Source of the DNA: Chrysochromulina parva
Taxonomy: Eukaryota > Haptophyta > Prymnesiales > Chrysochromulinaceae
Length of the DNA stretch: 17,506 nt
Reading direction: 5' to 3'
Assembly (NCBI GenBank): GCA_002887195.1
Contig: PJAB01001077.1
Location: 1-17,506 of the forward strand
Position 1 is the stretch's first letter. Each line of letters opens with the position of its first letter. The translations under genes and the position numbers were made by a program. Shown piece after piece: positions 7,216 through 15,336 of the stretch. Under the pieces are notes generated by a model. That model did no database searches and had not been told where the DNA came from. It was given only the letters and a program-made list of their open reading frames with translations.

Positions 7216-7838
7216 GACGTGGAGCTAACTTTTAGACTTGCAGTCCTCCCTTTGCTTACACCCGCATGGCTGTGAACCGCTAAACCGTAAACGCGGGCTT
7301 TCCACTCAAACTCCGATACATGCAAAATATCAAGATACATGTATTCTCTTGATGAATGTAACAGGGCATTTAAGATACATTTGAGATACATCAGGATACA
7401 TTAGGGATACATGTATCCTTCAGGATACACGCAGGATACATCACGATACATGTCCCCCCCTAATCCCTGCCGGGGCCTGAGTGTCCGGATCAACATCCCA
7501 CATCTACATGTATCTACGACAACGAACGACAACGCAACCAACGGATCATGCCACGAATCAACTGGGCGGGAGGGCCGAGTTGGCGATGCTGAGTGGGAGT
7601 GCACGCCTGGCCTGCGTCGACGACAACGAATCGTTAAGAGGGGGCTTCAATACCTCTGCGATGAAACTACCGTACTGTACTCAACATCGAAACAAAACTG
7701 GCACGAGAAGAACAAAAGGCCCAAACGCTGCCAAGGCACGCGAACTAGACAGTCGGGGCGGAGTAGTGATCGGCAACGGGCAACGCCGCGTCGCCTCCGC
7801 GTCGCCCATACCCGCGCCACGACTGCGACCCCCGGCCG
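7216..7838. promoter_or_regulatory. Divergent intergenic control region
   Basis: This 623-bp region separates the start codons of the minus-strand split-trefoil gene (7215) and the plus-strand channel gene (7839), so it must hold both promoters and 5' leaders unless an unseen gene lies inside. Its left half is notably AT-richer than the flanking coding DNA and carries the GATACAT array (7315-7451). The right half (about 7460-7838) has only short overlapping open frames with no recognisable domain. The ATG at 7839 has a G at +4, a good start context. Confidence 0.55.
7315..7451. repeat. GATACAT motif array with about 10-11 bp spacing
   Basis: GATACA begins at 7315, 7334, 7374, 7385, 7395, 7406, 7424, 7435 and 7445 (all followed by T except 7424, followed by C). 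The steps from 7374 on are 11, 10, 11, 18, 11 and 10 bp. A perfect 14-bp palindrome, GGATACATGTATCC, sits at 7405-7418, and ATACATGTAT also occurs at 7335-7344. Flanking bases vary (CAG, TAA, TGA, CAC), so the heptamer is more conserved than its spacers. This fits a cluster of protein-binding sites on one DNA face, or a degenerate minisatellite. Confidence 0.75.
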
Positions 7839-10800
7839 ATGGCGAACCCGAGTGTGTTGATGGGGTCGTCCCATGAAGACGCTAACAGTATCACAAGCCC
7901 AAGACTGCACGACCTATCCGCTGACGCGGCACTCCTGCGTTACCACCTCGGGATCCCGGAGAGCGCGAATCTAGCGCAGACTATCGAAGAGGCGTGCAAG
8001 ATTCTTCAGCTTGCCGGAGAACTCAGGGAGGAGCCAAGCATCGTCGTCAAGGCGGAGCGCTGTTTAGCAGTTCTTGAAAGCAAGATCGAAGGTCACAACC
8101 AACGCTCGAAGACGGCCTGGGGGCTAGCCGTGCATCAGGAGCCACGGCGCACGTGCCTGTGGCTCGTCGATTCGCCTGCAATTAATAACCTCGTGTTGGT
8201 CGTGATCCTTGCAAATTGTGTTCTCATGGCGATGGACGTGCCAACCGGCGTCTCGCCTGAACTCGGCATTTTCATGGAGAGGGCCAACCATTTCTTCCTG
8301 GGCTTTTACACGCTGGAGTTGCTCGCGCGCGTGGTCGCGCTTGGTTTGCACTGCGAGCCCGGCGGCTTCTTCAGCGACCCGTTCACCGTCTTTGAAGGGT
8401 CCATCGTTGTCGTCAGCTGGATTGTGCTTCTGGTACCCACTGACACCCACGCCGTGCGCTCGATGATGCGCTGCTTCCGCTCACTGCGCATGCTCTTTGT
8501 GCTGAAGGAGATCCCGGGTATGTCCGAGCTCTTCAATACTGCGCGCCAGTGCATCCCGTCTGTTGGGAATGTCGCGGGTTTGGCCTTCGGAATTCTCTTG
8601 ATCATGGGAGTGGCCGGCGTGCAGTTCTTCCGAGGCGCCTACCACTTCCGCTGCGCAGACGAGGGTATCACGGCGTATGCACACTCGCACCACTTGCCGC
8701 TGCGCGTGCGTGGTCATCTGCAACTAGACGACCAGCCGGCACCAGAGGGCGATTTCTCTTGGCAGCAGCGCTTCGACACAAAGGGCATCTTTTGCTTCAG
8801 CCAGCATGATCGCTGTCCAAAAGGCACGGTGTGCTACGAGTTCGAGAACAACCCGGCTGGGGAACTGTCCTTTGACTCCACCTTGAAGGCTACGATTCCG
8901 GTCCTGCTGACGCTCATGATCGATGGCTGGGCAGAGCAAATGTTCAACCTGATGGATGCTGTCGGCTGGTCTGCAGTGCCATACTTTGTCATCATGGTCA
9001 CGTTTGGAGGCTTCCTTGTGCTCCAGCTCTTCCTCGCCGTCATCTCCGACACGTTCGTCTGCATCGAGCAGCAGCGACGGGCGCGCGGTCCCCGTAAAGA
9101 CGTCGTCGCGAGCTTTTTCGATATCACCGATCCCGATGGCGACGGCCTAAACCATGGTGAGCTGATGAACTTCCTTCGCACCGAGGGCGACATTTACCAT
9201 TCATTCGACACGAACCAGGATGGTCAGGTGAGCGCCGGGGAATTTGAAGAGGGCGTCAAGAAGGTGTTCAAGTCCTTAGACACCAACCAGGATGGCAGGC
9301 TAAGCCGCGCAGAGATTGAGCAGGGCATGAAGAAGTTACTGTCCACGAAGGAGTTACGATCCACACGATCTTCTGGTAGCGTTCATGGCGGAGCAGTATT
9401 GCAACCAGGCAACGCACCCATGGGCGGCTTGATCGAGCCACCCAGGTCGCAGAGTATGATGGCAGCGCTGACGAAGCCCATCGAGGCCCTCGTCACAGCT
9501 CCATACTTCATGTACTCTGTCAATCTCCTCGTCTTGTCAAACCTGGTGATCATGGCGTTGCCATACCACAATGAGCCGATCGAGCGCACGCGACTGCTGG
9601 AGGATATTTCGAATGTGCTCTCATGCATCTTCATCGCCGAGTTTGGGCTCAGGAACGTGGGCCTAGGCTTGAAGCGCTACTGGGGCAATCCATGGAACGT
9701 AGTGGACGGCTCGCTTGCCGTCCTCTCAATCGGAGAGTTCATGCTGCAGAGCGTCGCAAGCCACGGACTCACCCATGGAGAAGATCCCTCGAGCTTCATC
9801 TCGACGATCCGACTGCTGCGGATCGTTCGTGTCGTGCGCACGATACGTTTGGCTCGAGAATGGCCGACGATGTACCGTAACATTCTAGCCTTCGTAAGGG
9901 CCATCCCCCAGGTCGCCAACTTGCTCATCCTCATGTGCTGCGTGGTGTTCATCTTCGCGATCGTGGGGATGCAAGTCTTCGGCCTCACTAACCTCTCGGC
10001 ACGGCGCGACTCTCACTCGCATTTCGAATCTTTTGGTGCGGCGGCGCTGACCGTCTTCGAAAGCTTTGCGATCGACCTTTCGGATGTGGCGCGAGCGTGC
10101 TACGAAGCCGCCGGCTTGTTGCCGACCATGCTCTATTTTGTCCCAGTGCTCGTGATCGGCAAACTGGCGCTCATGAACCTCTTCGTGGCAATTCTGCTAG
10201 ATGCCTTCAGAAACAACGTCGGTGAGAAGGAGTCTGATGAGTCTGAACAGCTTCAATCATCGTTGAGCCCAAGGTATGAACCCACTTCGATCATTGATGA
10301 GCCCAAGGCGGACGCTGATGCTAAAGCAAAGCTCATCGGGTCCTTTGACGCTGAGGCTGCGGAGAGCGGCAGAGCAGGAGGTGCTGACAGCGAGTTTGAC
10401 GAGCAGCGGATGACGCTGATGCAAAGACTGGCCAGCCAGCAACAAAAAATGGCCGGTGTCTTCTCTCGGCTACTGCGTTGGACGAGGCACCCGTCAATAG
10501 ATGTCCCACTCGAGCTTGAGCTCCTCACCACAGACTCGAAAATGCGCGATACTGCCGCTGCTATCGTCTCTGATTACCGGTTTGAGATCGTCATCACCTT
10601 CCTCATCGTGGTCTCCACCTTCTGCCTCGTGCTGGATGGACCACGTCAGGAGCCCAAGTTCCTGTGCTCGGACTTCCCTACGGACTCAAGTGAGTACGAC
10701 GAGTGCGCAAACGCCACCCTGAAGCCTTACCTCGAGGTGGCGAACGTCTGCCTGACGATCATCTTTACGCTCGAGGCATCCCTCAAGGTGTTTGCATACC

Positions 10801-13403
10801 GTCGGGCATTCTTCACAAGCAGATGGAATCTGATCGACTTTGTGATCGTGTGCAGCTCGCTTCTCAGCCTGTTCCCGTTCTTCTCGATGTTCCAAACGCT
10901 ACGCGTGATGCGCGTGCTCCGCCCGCTGCGGTTGCTCATTCGCAACCCAAGCATGAAGGTCGTCATTGAGACCTTGGTCAGCACAATCCCAGCAGTGATC
11001 AACGTCCAGGTCTTTGTGATGGGCCTCATGGGCATCTTCACCCTCGTTGGCATGCAGCTATTCATGGGCACATTCGCTTCGTGCACGACTCGGGCTCTGA
11101 CCACGCGCGCCCTCTGCCTCGCCAGTGAGACATCTGCCAGCACTGAAGCCTCCCTGCCCCTGCCCGAAGTGATGCCTGAGAATCGGCGTGTGCTTCGTGG
11201 CTCGGGGCAGCGTGTGGGGTCGCGCGAGAACATATGGCTCAATCCCGACGAGGGCAACTTCGACTCGTTTGGAGATTCGATGCTGACCCTCTTCATTGCA
11301 ATGACGGGCGACAATATGCCCCGACTGATGTGGATCGGGATGGATGCGGAGGGCGTAGACGTGGCCCCTGTGCGCAAGGACTGGTCTTACGCCGCCATCT
11401 ACTTCTTGGCTTGGCATGTCGTCGGGACGTTCATGTCACTCAATCTGTTCGTTGGGGCCATCGTCGAGACGTTTTCCAAACTACGGAAGAGAGGCGACGG
11501 CATGGCTTTAATGACACCGGCTCAGCAGCACTGGACCGACCTGCTGCGTGATGTTCGGCTCATGACCCCGATTAGCATCTTTCGGCCGCCTACCCAGGAC
11601 TCGTGGCTGGCACGAAACATTCGTATGCCGCTGTACAGGCTGGCGACCTCGCGCTATCTCGAGTATGCCGCGTACTTTGTGATCTCCGCCAACTTGGTAC
11701 AGCTCTGCGGGGATTACTTCCGCATCGAGGAGAACGAGCTGCATCATGCCATGTACGAGGCGTTCACGACCATGTTCCGCATCATGTACCTTTTGGAGTT
11801 CCTGATCAAGATAATGGGTCTGGGCGTGCAAGGCTACTTTTCGTCGGGAAGCCGACGCGTCGAGTTTTTGCTGCTGGTGGCTACAGGATTAGAATGCACG
11901 CAGGGCGCTTCGGATGCGCTCTTTCCTCCGATGCTCCTCCGATTCCTGCGCCTTGTCAGGGTGCTCCGCATCCTTCGACTCCTGGGCGACCGTCGTCTTC
12001 GTCGCATACGCGAGCTTCTGCAGACGCTACTACTCTGTCTACCCGCTGTGATGAACGTCGCCTCCGTCCTATTCCTCGTGATGTCCATCTATGCCGTGCT
12101 CGGCATGCAGCTCTTCCCGTTCGTCAAGCGCGGCAAGAGCCTCAACGAGTACTCCAACTTCGAGTCCTACGGCAGAGCCATGCTGCTTCTCTTTCAAGTA
12201 CTAACAGGCGACGATTGGTACATGATAATGCGCGATGCCGCTATCGACTACGACCATGGCTGCAACCCGGATGCAGTCCCATCCGACTGTGGCACCGCTC
12301 TCGCGATCCCCTTTTTCGTCTCGTTTGTGCTGATCGGCGCCTTCATCTTTCTCAACCTCATCGTGGCGGTGGTGCTCGAGTGTTATGACGCGTTGCGTGC
12401 TTGGAAGGATGCGAGTGAGCTGGCGGAGCAGAGCGGCAAGCCTGGCTTCATCTCCACGGACCACCTAATTGAGTTTCAGGAGCTGTGGGCTGAGTATGCG
12501 AAGGACAATCGGGATGACGAGGGCTTTTCCGCCATTCATTTCAAGGACCTTCCCAGCCTTGTGTCCCAGCTCACCTATCCACTCGGCCTTCGCCGCAAGG
12601 AGGACGAGGGCAAAGTCGTTAGCTACGCCACGATCAATTTCGACGAGGCACAGAGGCTCGGTGCTGCCGCACGACTAAGCGAGAACAGGGCGTCCTCCAG
12701 GAATCTCTTGGCCTCCCGCGATCTATTGAGGACGCCGTCGGCCAATCTCTTGGCTAGTGCACGAGCGAGCTCCTCACAGAGCGACCCGGTGCACGGGCGG
12801 GCACAGGAGCGAGAGGCGATTCACTTCTGCTTGCAGATCAAAGGGCTGCGAGGCAAGGTGGACAGCCCGGAATGGCTTGATTTTCATGATACGGCCATCG
12901 CACTGATCCACCACAGTTTCACAAGGAGCGACGTCGCATCGCCCTTTGAGTGCATCCCGCCAGAGCACGCCGGAGAGAGCGCAACGTTCCGAGAGCTGGA
13001 ACGCTTCGAAGCAGAGGATGCTCGAGTCCACGCCTTCAATGAACGCTTCCGACGTACCTTTGTTGGACCCTCCGCTGTTGAACGCTTCCGACGTTCCGTG
13101 GTTGGACTCTCCGCTGTGTCGGGCAACAACGGTGCCACCACGCCGGGCAGACTCCCGCGCTCTTTGTTCAAGAAACCGGCGACAGTGGGATCGGTCTCCG
13201 CATCGGCCAGGGCCTCAGCGCCCGCGCCGGTTGTCGCATTGCTGATCTCGGCGGCTGCAGATCCCGCGAAGGCGGCCGCAGCGCCCGAGGGACAGGTTTC
13301 AGCAGCCGTGGCGCCGACGGCCAGCCTGGCATCGCCGACAAAGCCGACGCCGAGAAGCAGGCCGCTATCGCCGACAAACAGGCCGGTACCCGCCATGGTG
13401 TGA
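7839..13403 (+). CDS. Four-domain voltage-gated cation (Ca2+-type) channel with EF-hands in the I-II linker
   Basis: 1854 residues in one exon. Each of four domains has S1-S6: about 112-408, 553-790, 910-1212 and 1272-1516. The S4 sensors are R207/R211/R214/R217/K223, R658/R661/R664/R667/R670, R1022/R1025/R1028/R1031/R1035 and R1368/R1371/R1374/R1377/R1380. Aligned by eye to Cav and Nav filters, the selectivity residues are D362 (MIDGW), D746 (FAIDLSD), D1158 (TGDN) and D1458 (TGDDW). Three EF-type loops lie in the I-II linker: a shortened one at 431-441 and canonical ones at 457-468 and 481-492. The III-IV linker has the Cav/Nav-like MTPAQQHW segment and no IFM inactivation motif. Residues 1543-1585 resemble the post-S6 EF-like region of Cav channels; the last 90 residues are Ala/Pro/Ser-rich. 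It should pass Ca2+ or Na+ across the plasma or an internal membrane; ion preference is unproven. Confidence 0.92.
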   Translation: MANPSVLMGSSHEDANSITSPRLHDLSADAALLRYHLGIPESANLAQTIEEACKILQLAGELREEPSIVVKAERCLAVLESKIEGHNQRSKTAWGLAVHQEPRRTCLWLVDSPAINNLVLVVILANCVLMAMDVPTGVSPELGIFMERANHFFLGFYTLELLARVVALGLHCEPGGFFSDPFTVFEGSIVVVSWIVLLVPTDTHAVRSMMRCFRSLRMLFVLKEIPGMSELFNTARQCIPSVGNVAGLAFGILLIMGVAGVQFFRGAYHFRCADEGITAYAHSHHLPLRVRGHLQLDDQPAPEGDFSWQQRFDTKGIFCFSQHDRCPKGTVCYEFENNPAGELSFDSTLKATIPVLLTLMIDGWAEQMFNLMDAVGWSAVPYFVIMVTFGGFLVLQLFLAVISDTFVCIEQQRRARGPRKDVVASFFDITDPDGDGLNHGELMNFLRTEGDIYHSFDTNQDGQVSAGEFEEGVKKVFKSLDTNQDGRLSRAEIEQGMKKLLSTKELRSTRSSGSVHGGAVLQPGNAPMGGLIEPPRSQSMMAALTKPIEALVTAPYFMYSVNLLVLSNLVIMALPYHNEPIERTRLLEDISNVLSCIFIAEFGLRNVGLGLKRYWGNPWNVVDGSLAVLSIGEFMLQSVASHGLTHGEDPSSFISTIRLLRIVRVVRTIRLAREWPTMYRNILAFVRAIPQVANLLILMCCVVFIFAIVGMQVFGLTNLSARRDSHSHFESFGAAALTVFESFAIDLSDVARACYEAAGLLPTMLYFVPVLVIGKLALMNLFVAILLDAFRNNVGEKESDESEQLQSSLSPRYEPTSIIDEPKADADAKAKLIGSFDAEAAESGRAGGADSEFDEQRMTLMQRLASQQQKMAGVFSRLLRWTRHPSIDVPLELELLTTDSKMRDTAAAIVSDYRFEIVITFLIVVSTFCLVLDGPRQEPKFLCSDFPTDSSEYDECANATLKPYLEVANVCLTIIFTLEASLKVFAYRRAFFTSRWNLIDFVIVCSSLLSLFPFFSMFQTLRVMRVLRPLRLLIRNPSMKVVIETLVSTIPAVINVQVFVMGLMGIFTLVGMQLFMGTFASCTTRALTTRALCLASETSASTEASLPLPEVMPENRRVLRGSGQRVGSRENIWLNPDEGNFDSFGDSMLTLFIAMTGDNMPRLMWIGMDAEGVDVAPVRKDWSYAAIYFLAWHVVGTFMSLNLFVGAIVETFSKLRKRGDGMALMTPAQQHWTDLLRDVRLMTPISIFRPPTQDSWLARNIRMPLYRLATSRYLEYAAYFVISANLVQLCGDYFRIEENELHHAMYEAFTTMFRIMYLLEFLIKIMGLGVQGYFSSGSRRVEFLLLVATGLECTQGASDALFPPMLLRFLRLVRVLRILRLLGDRRLRRIRELLQTLLLCLPAVMNVASVLFLVMSIYAVLGMQLFPFVKRGKSLNEYSNFESYGRAMLLLFQVLTGDDWYMIMRDAAIDYDHGCNPDAVPSDCGTALAIPFFVSFVLIGAFIFLNLIVAVVLECYDALRAWKDASELAEQSGKPGFISTDHLIEFQELWAEYAKDNRDDEGFSAIHFKDLPSLVSQLTYPLGLRRKEDEGKVVSYATINFDEAQRLGAAARLSENRASSRNLLASRDLLRTPSANLLASARASSSQSDPVHGRAQEREAIHFCLQIKGLRGKVDSPEWLDFHDTAIALIHHSFTRSDVASPFECIPPEHAGESATFRELERFEAEDARVHAFNERFRRTFVGPSAVERFRRSVVGLSAVSGNNGATTPGRLPRSLFKKPATVGSVSASARASAPAPVVALLISAAADPAKAAAAPEGQVSAAVAPTASLASPTKPTPRSRPLSPTNRPVPAMV

Positions 13404-13822
13404 ATGTGTGTGTGTGTGAATTTAACGAACAGGACCACACAGTACAGCGGCGCTCATGCAGGCGCGTCCCCGGGGGGGCGCGCTTACATGACTACTGGCA
13501 ACAGTGTGTGTAATGTGAATGTGTGTCTACCCGCGCTCTATACCATTTACATTAAACGAGTCTCCTCGGACCGCCCGGGCCGGCACCGGGTCACGTCACC
13601 GTCGCTACCCGGGCTCGCGGGGCGCTCCGTCAGCCCGGTCTGGCCGGTCATTGTGTGTAGACTGAAGACTCGCGCACACGTTGGGCACTTCCAGTTCCAC
13701 GACCACGTCTATAGCGTATCCAATGTTTTCGCCCGTCGCCCGACTTCCCGAAGGGCAAGGGCGAACCTTTTCGTTTGGTTACGGTTCACGGCCAGTACGG
13801 TTAACGGTATCCGTTGATCCGT
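13404..13822. other. Spacer between convergent channel and EGF genes
   Basis: Both neighbouring genes end here. It begins with a TG-rich stretch and contains a small inverted repeat, AACGG-TAT-CCGTT, at about 13803-13815 next to the EGF gene's stop. Short plus-strand frames in the region lack recognisable domains. No polyadenylation hexamer is obvious. Confidence 0.4.
13405..13418. repeat. Short TG microsatellite in channel 3' UTR
   Basis: A run of TG dinucleotides interrupted by AA lies right after the channel stop codon. It could vary in length between strains; no function is implied. Confidence 0.6.
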
Positions 13823-14902
13823 TCAGAACTTACGCGTGCCCGCAATGCCCACGCCCGGATGATAGATCTTCTCATCTTTCTCATCTAGGTCCATCTCCAC
13901 AGGGACCTCCACCGCATTCACCCATCGCCACGCAGCCGTCGCGCCCATGGCTGTGACGGCGAAGCACGCGAGAATGGCGAGCAGTTTCGAGAGGCCCGTC
14001 TCGAAGATGAGACCGCCGGAGCGCTTGAGCAGAATAGAGCAATCGGAGCCGCCGTAATTGGGATAACACGTGCACACGCCATGAAGGCACGTACCAGAGT
14101 CGCTGCATCCGTTGGCGCACGTCGTGACGCCATCCAGGTCGTGCTCGCACGCAGCCCCTTGAAAACCGGTCAAGCACTTGCACACATCGGCGCTGTGGCC
14201 GGGGCTTCCCGTGGCGGCGCAAATGCCGCGCCCGTTGCACGGCTTTCCCGTACTTGCCACGTATCCTGGGCATCCTTGAACGCAACCCGCTCCATAGTAG
14301 CCAGCGAAGCACGCGCACTTGCCACTGATGCATTCTCCGTGACCTGAGCACTCGGGCTCAGAGCAGTTTACGGGCGTGTGGTCGACGCATCCATCGCCAC
14401 TGAAACCTTCGGCGCACACGCAGTGCAGAATCCCCCCCTTGGGCCACTTTGTACACCGACCATGAGGCCACGAGCAGTTGAACGGGCACGACAGGGCGAA
14501 CTCGTGGGTCTCGCAAGCCTCGCCACTGTACCCTCGGTCGCAGTTGCATTGTGACGTTGCGCGAGAGGGGTGGGAGACGCACGAGCCGTGCCCTGAACAA
14601 ACCATCCCTGGGGCTGAGCTCGGGCAAAACTCGCCAAGTTGTTCTTTCGCGCTTTCCACGGACGAGTAGGTGATGGCGAGTACGTGTTGGATCAACATGT
14701 TGATCCGACCCGTCACAAAGGGAAGGCTCTCTCCAAATAAGGAGCGCCGTCTCGAGCACTTTTTTGGGGCACAGTCATTGTCATTATGTATGTACGCAAG
14801 GGACCACTGAAGCCTCTCGGTGCGGTGCCGCGCCTTGTCGCAATGGACACGGTTTAGACGACGGTTCACGGTGCCGCGACCGTAGTACCGGTAATTGTAC
14901 AT
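13823..14902 (-). CDS. EGF-repeat single-pass membrane protein
   Basis: The maximal frame is 359 residues. Five EGF-like modules follow one another: C93-C130, C139-C172, C180-C207, C211-C252 and C262-C288, with typical endings such as CxCxxGYSGEAC and CxCFAGYYGAGC. A hydrophobic segment at about 305-325 (KLLAILACFAVTAMGATAAW) is followed by an acidic tail (EMDLDEKDEK), giving a type I topology with the EGF array outside. The first 68 residues are basic and contain no signal peptide, so the true start may be the ATG at 14698 (residue 69, MLIQHVLAITYSSV, a weak signal-like stretch), leaving 291 residues; or a first exon may be missing. A TATA-like element at 14922-14932 would place transcription start near or below 14902, which also favours the later ATG. 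The role is probably surface adhesion or recognition; the partner is unknown. Confidence 0.8.
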   Translation of the reverse strand: MYNYRYYGRGTVNRRLNRVHCDKARHRTERLQWSLAYIHNDNDCAPKKCSRRRSLFGESLPFVTGRINMLIQHVLAITYSSVESAKEQLGEFCPSSAPGMVCSGHGSCVSHPSRATSQCNCDRGYSGEACETHEFALSCPFNCSWPHGRCTKWPKGGILHCVCAEGFSGDGCVDHTPVNCSEPECSGHGECISGKCACFAGYYGAGCVQGCPGYVASTGKPCNGRGICAATGSPGHSADVCKCLTGFQGAACEHDLDGVTTCANGCSDSGTCLHGVCTCYPNYGGSDCSILLKRSGGLIFETGLSKLLAILACFAVTAMGATAAWRWVNAVEVPVEMDLDEKDEKIYHPGVGIAGTRKF

Positions 14903-14921
14903 GTGTTCGCCATGTTATGTC

Positions 14922-14932
14922 TATTTAAAATA
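14922..14932 (-). promoter_or_regulatory. TATA-like element upstream of EGF gene
   Basis: On the minus strand this reads TATTTTAAATA, standing out in GC-rich surroundings. It lies 20 bp upstream of the first in-frame ATG (14902). If it works as a TATA box, transcription would begin around 14890-14900, leaving the ATG at 14698 as the first one in the transcript. Identification is by sequence only. Confidence 0.3.
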
Positions 14933-15336
14933 CATGATGCCTTCTATCCGACCGTGCGTGATTGAGTTTTTATCCAAACAAGCTACCCGACAGTTATGAA
15001 GGGACCCCCTGCGCCCTGGTGTGCAGTGGGGACATTTGCCGACGGGATAAGCCAGTCGCCGCTTAAGTCGCCGCAACGACTTACCGTGGTACCGTACGTC
15101 CGAACGTGCTGTTTCGTGTTTGGCTTTGCGACGGGGATACCCGGTCTTAAGCCCGGACGAGGGTCGTATTCACTATTCAGCAATTATTCACGTTCGGACT
15201 TCGGTTCAGATTATTACTCCGACAATACCTTCAACCCCAAGCTTCAACCTTGTAAGCATACCTAACAGAAGCCCTAGCCTATCGAATGTGCTCACGAAGC
15301 CAGCAGTGGAGGTGAGAGTTGGCTGGACGGGCACCA
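14933..15336. other. Spacer with small inverted and direct repeats, no gene seen
   Basis: It lies between the EGF gene's 5' end and the kinase gene's 3' end. GTCCGAACGTG (15098-15108) has its exact complement at 15189-15199, and AGTCGCCGC is repeated directly near 15054 and 15066. No frame has a recognisable domain and no tRNA-like cloverleaf was found. Confidence 0.35.

Noticed and set aside
7315..7451. GATACAT array as a CRISPR array
   Set aside because: The units are 7 bp with 3-4 bp spacers and the setting is eukaryotic; there are no cas genes.
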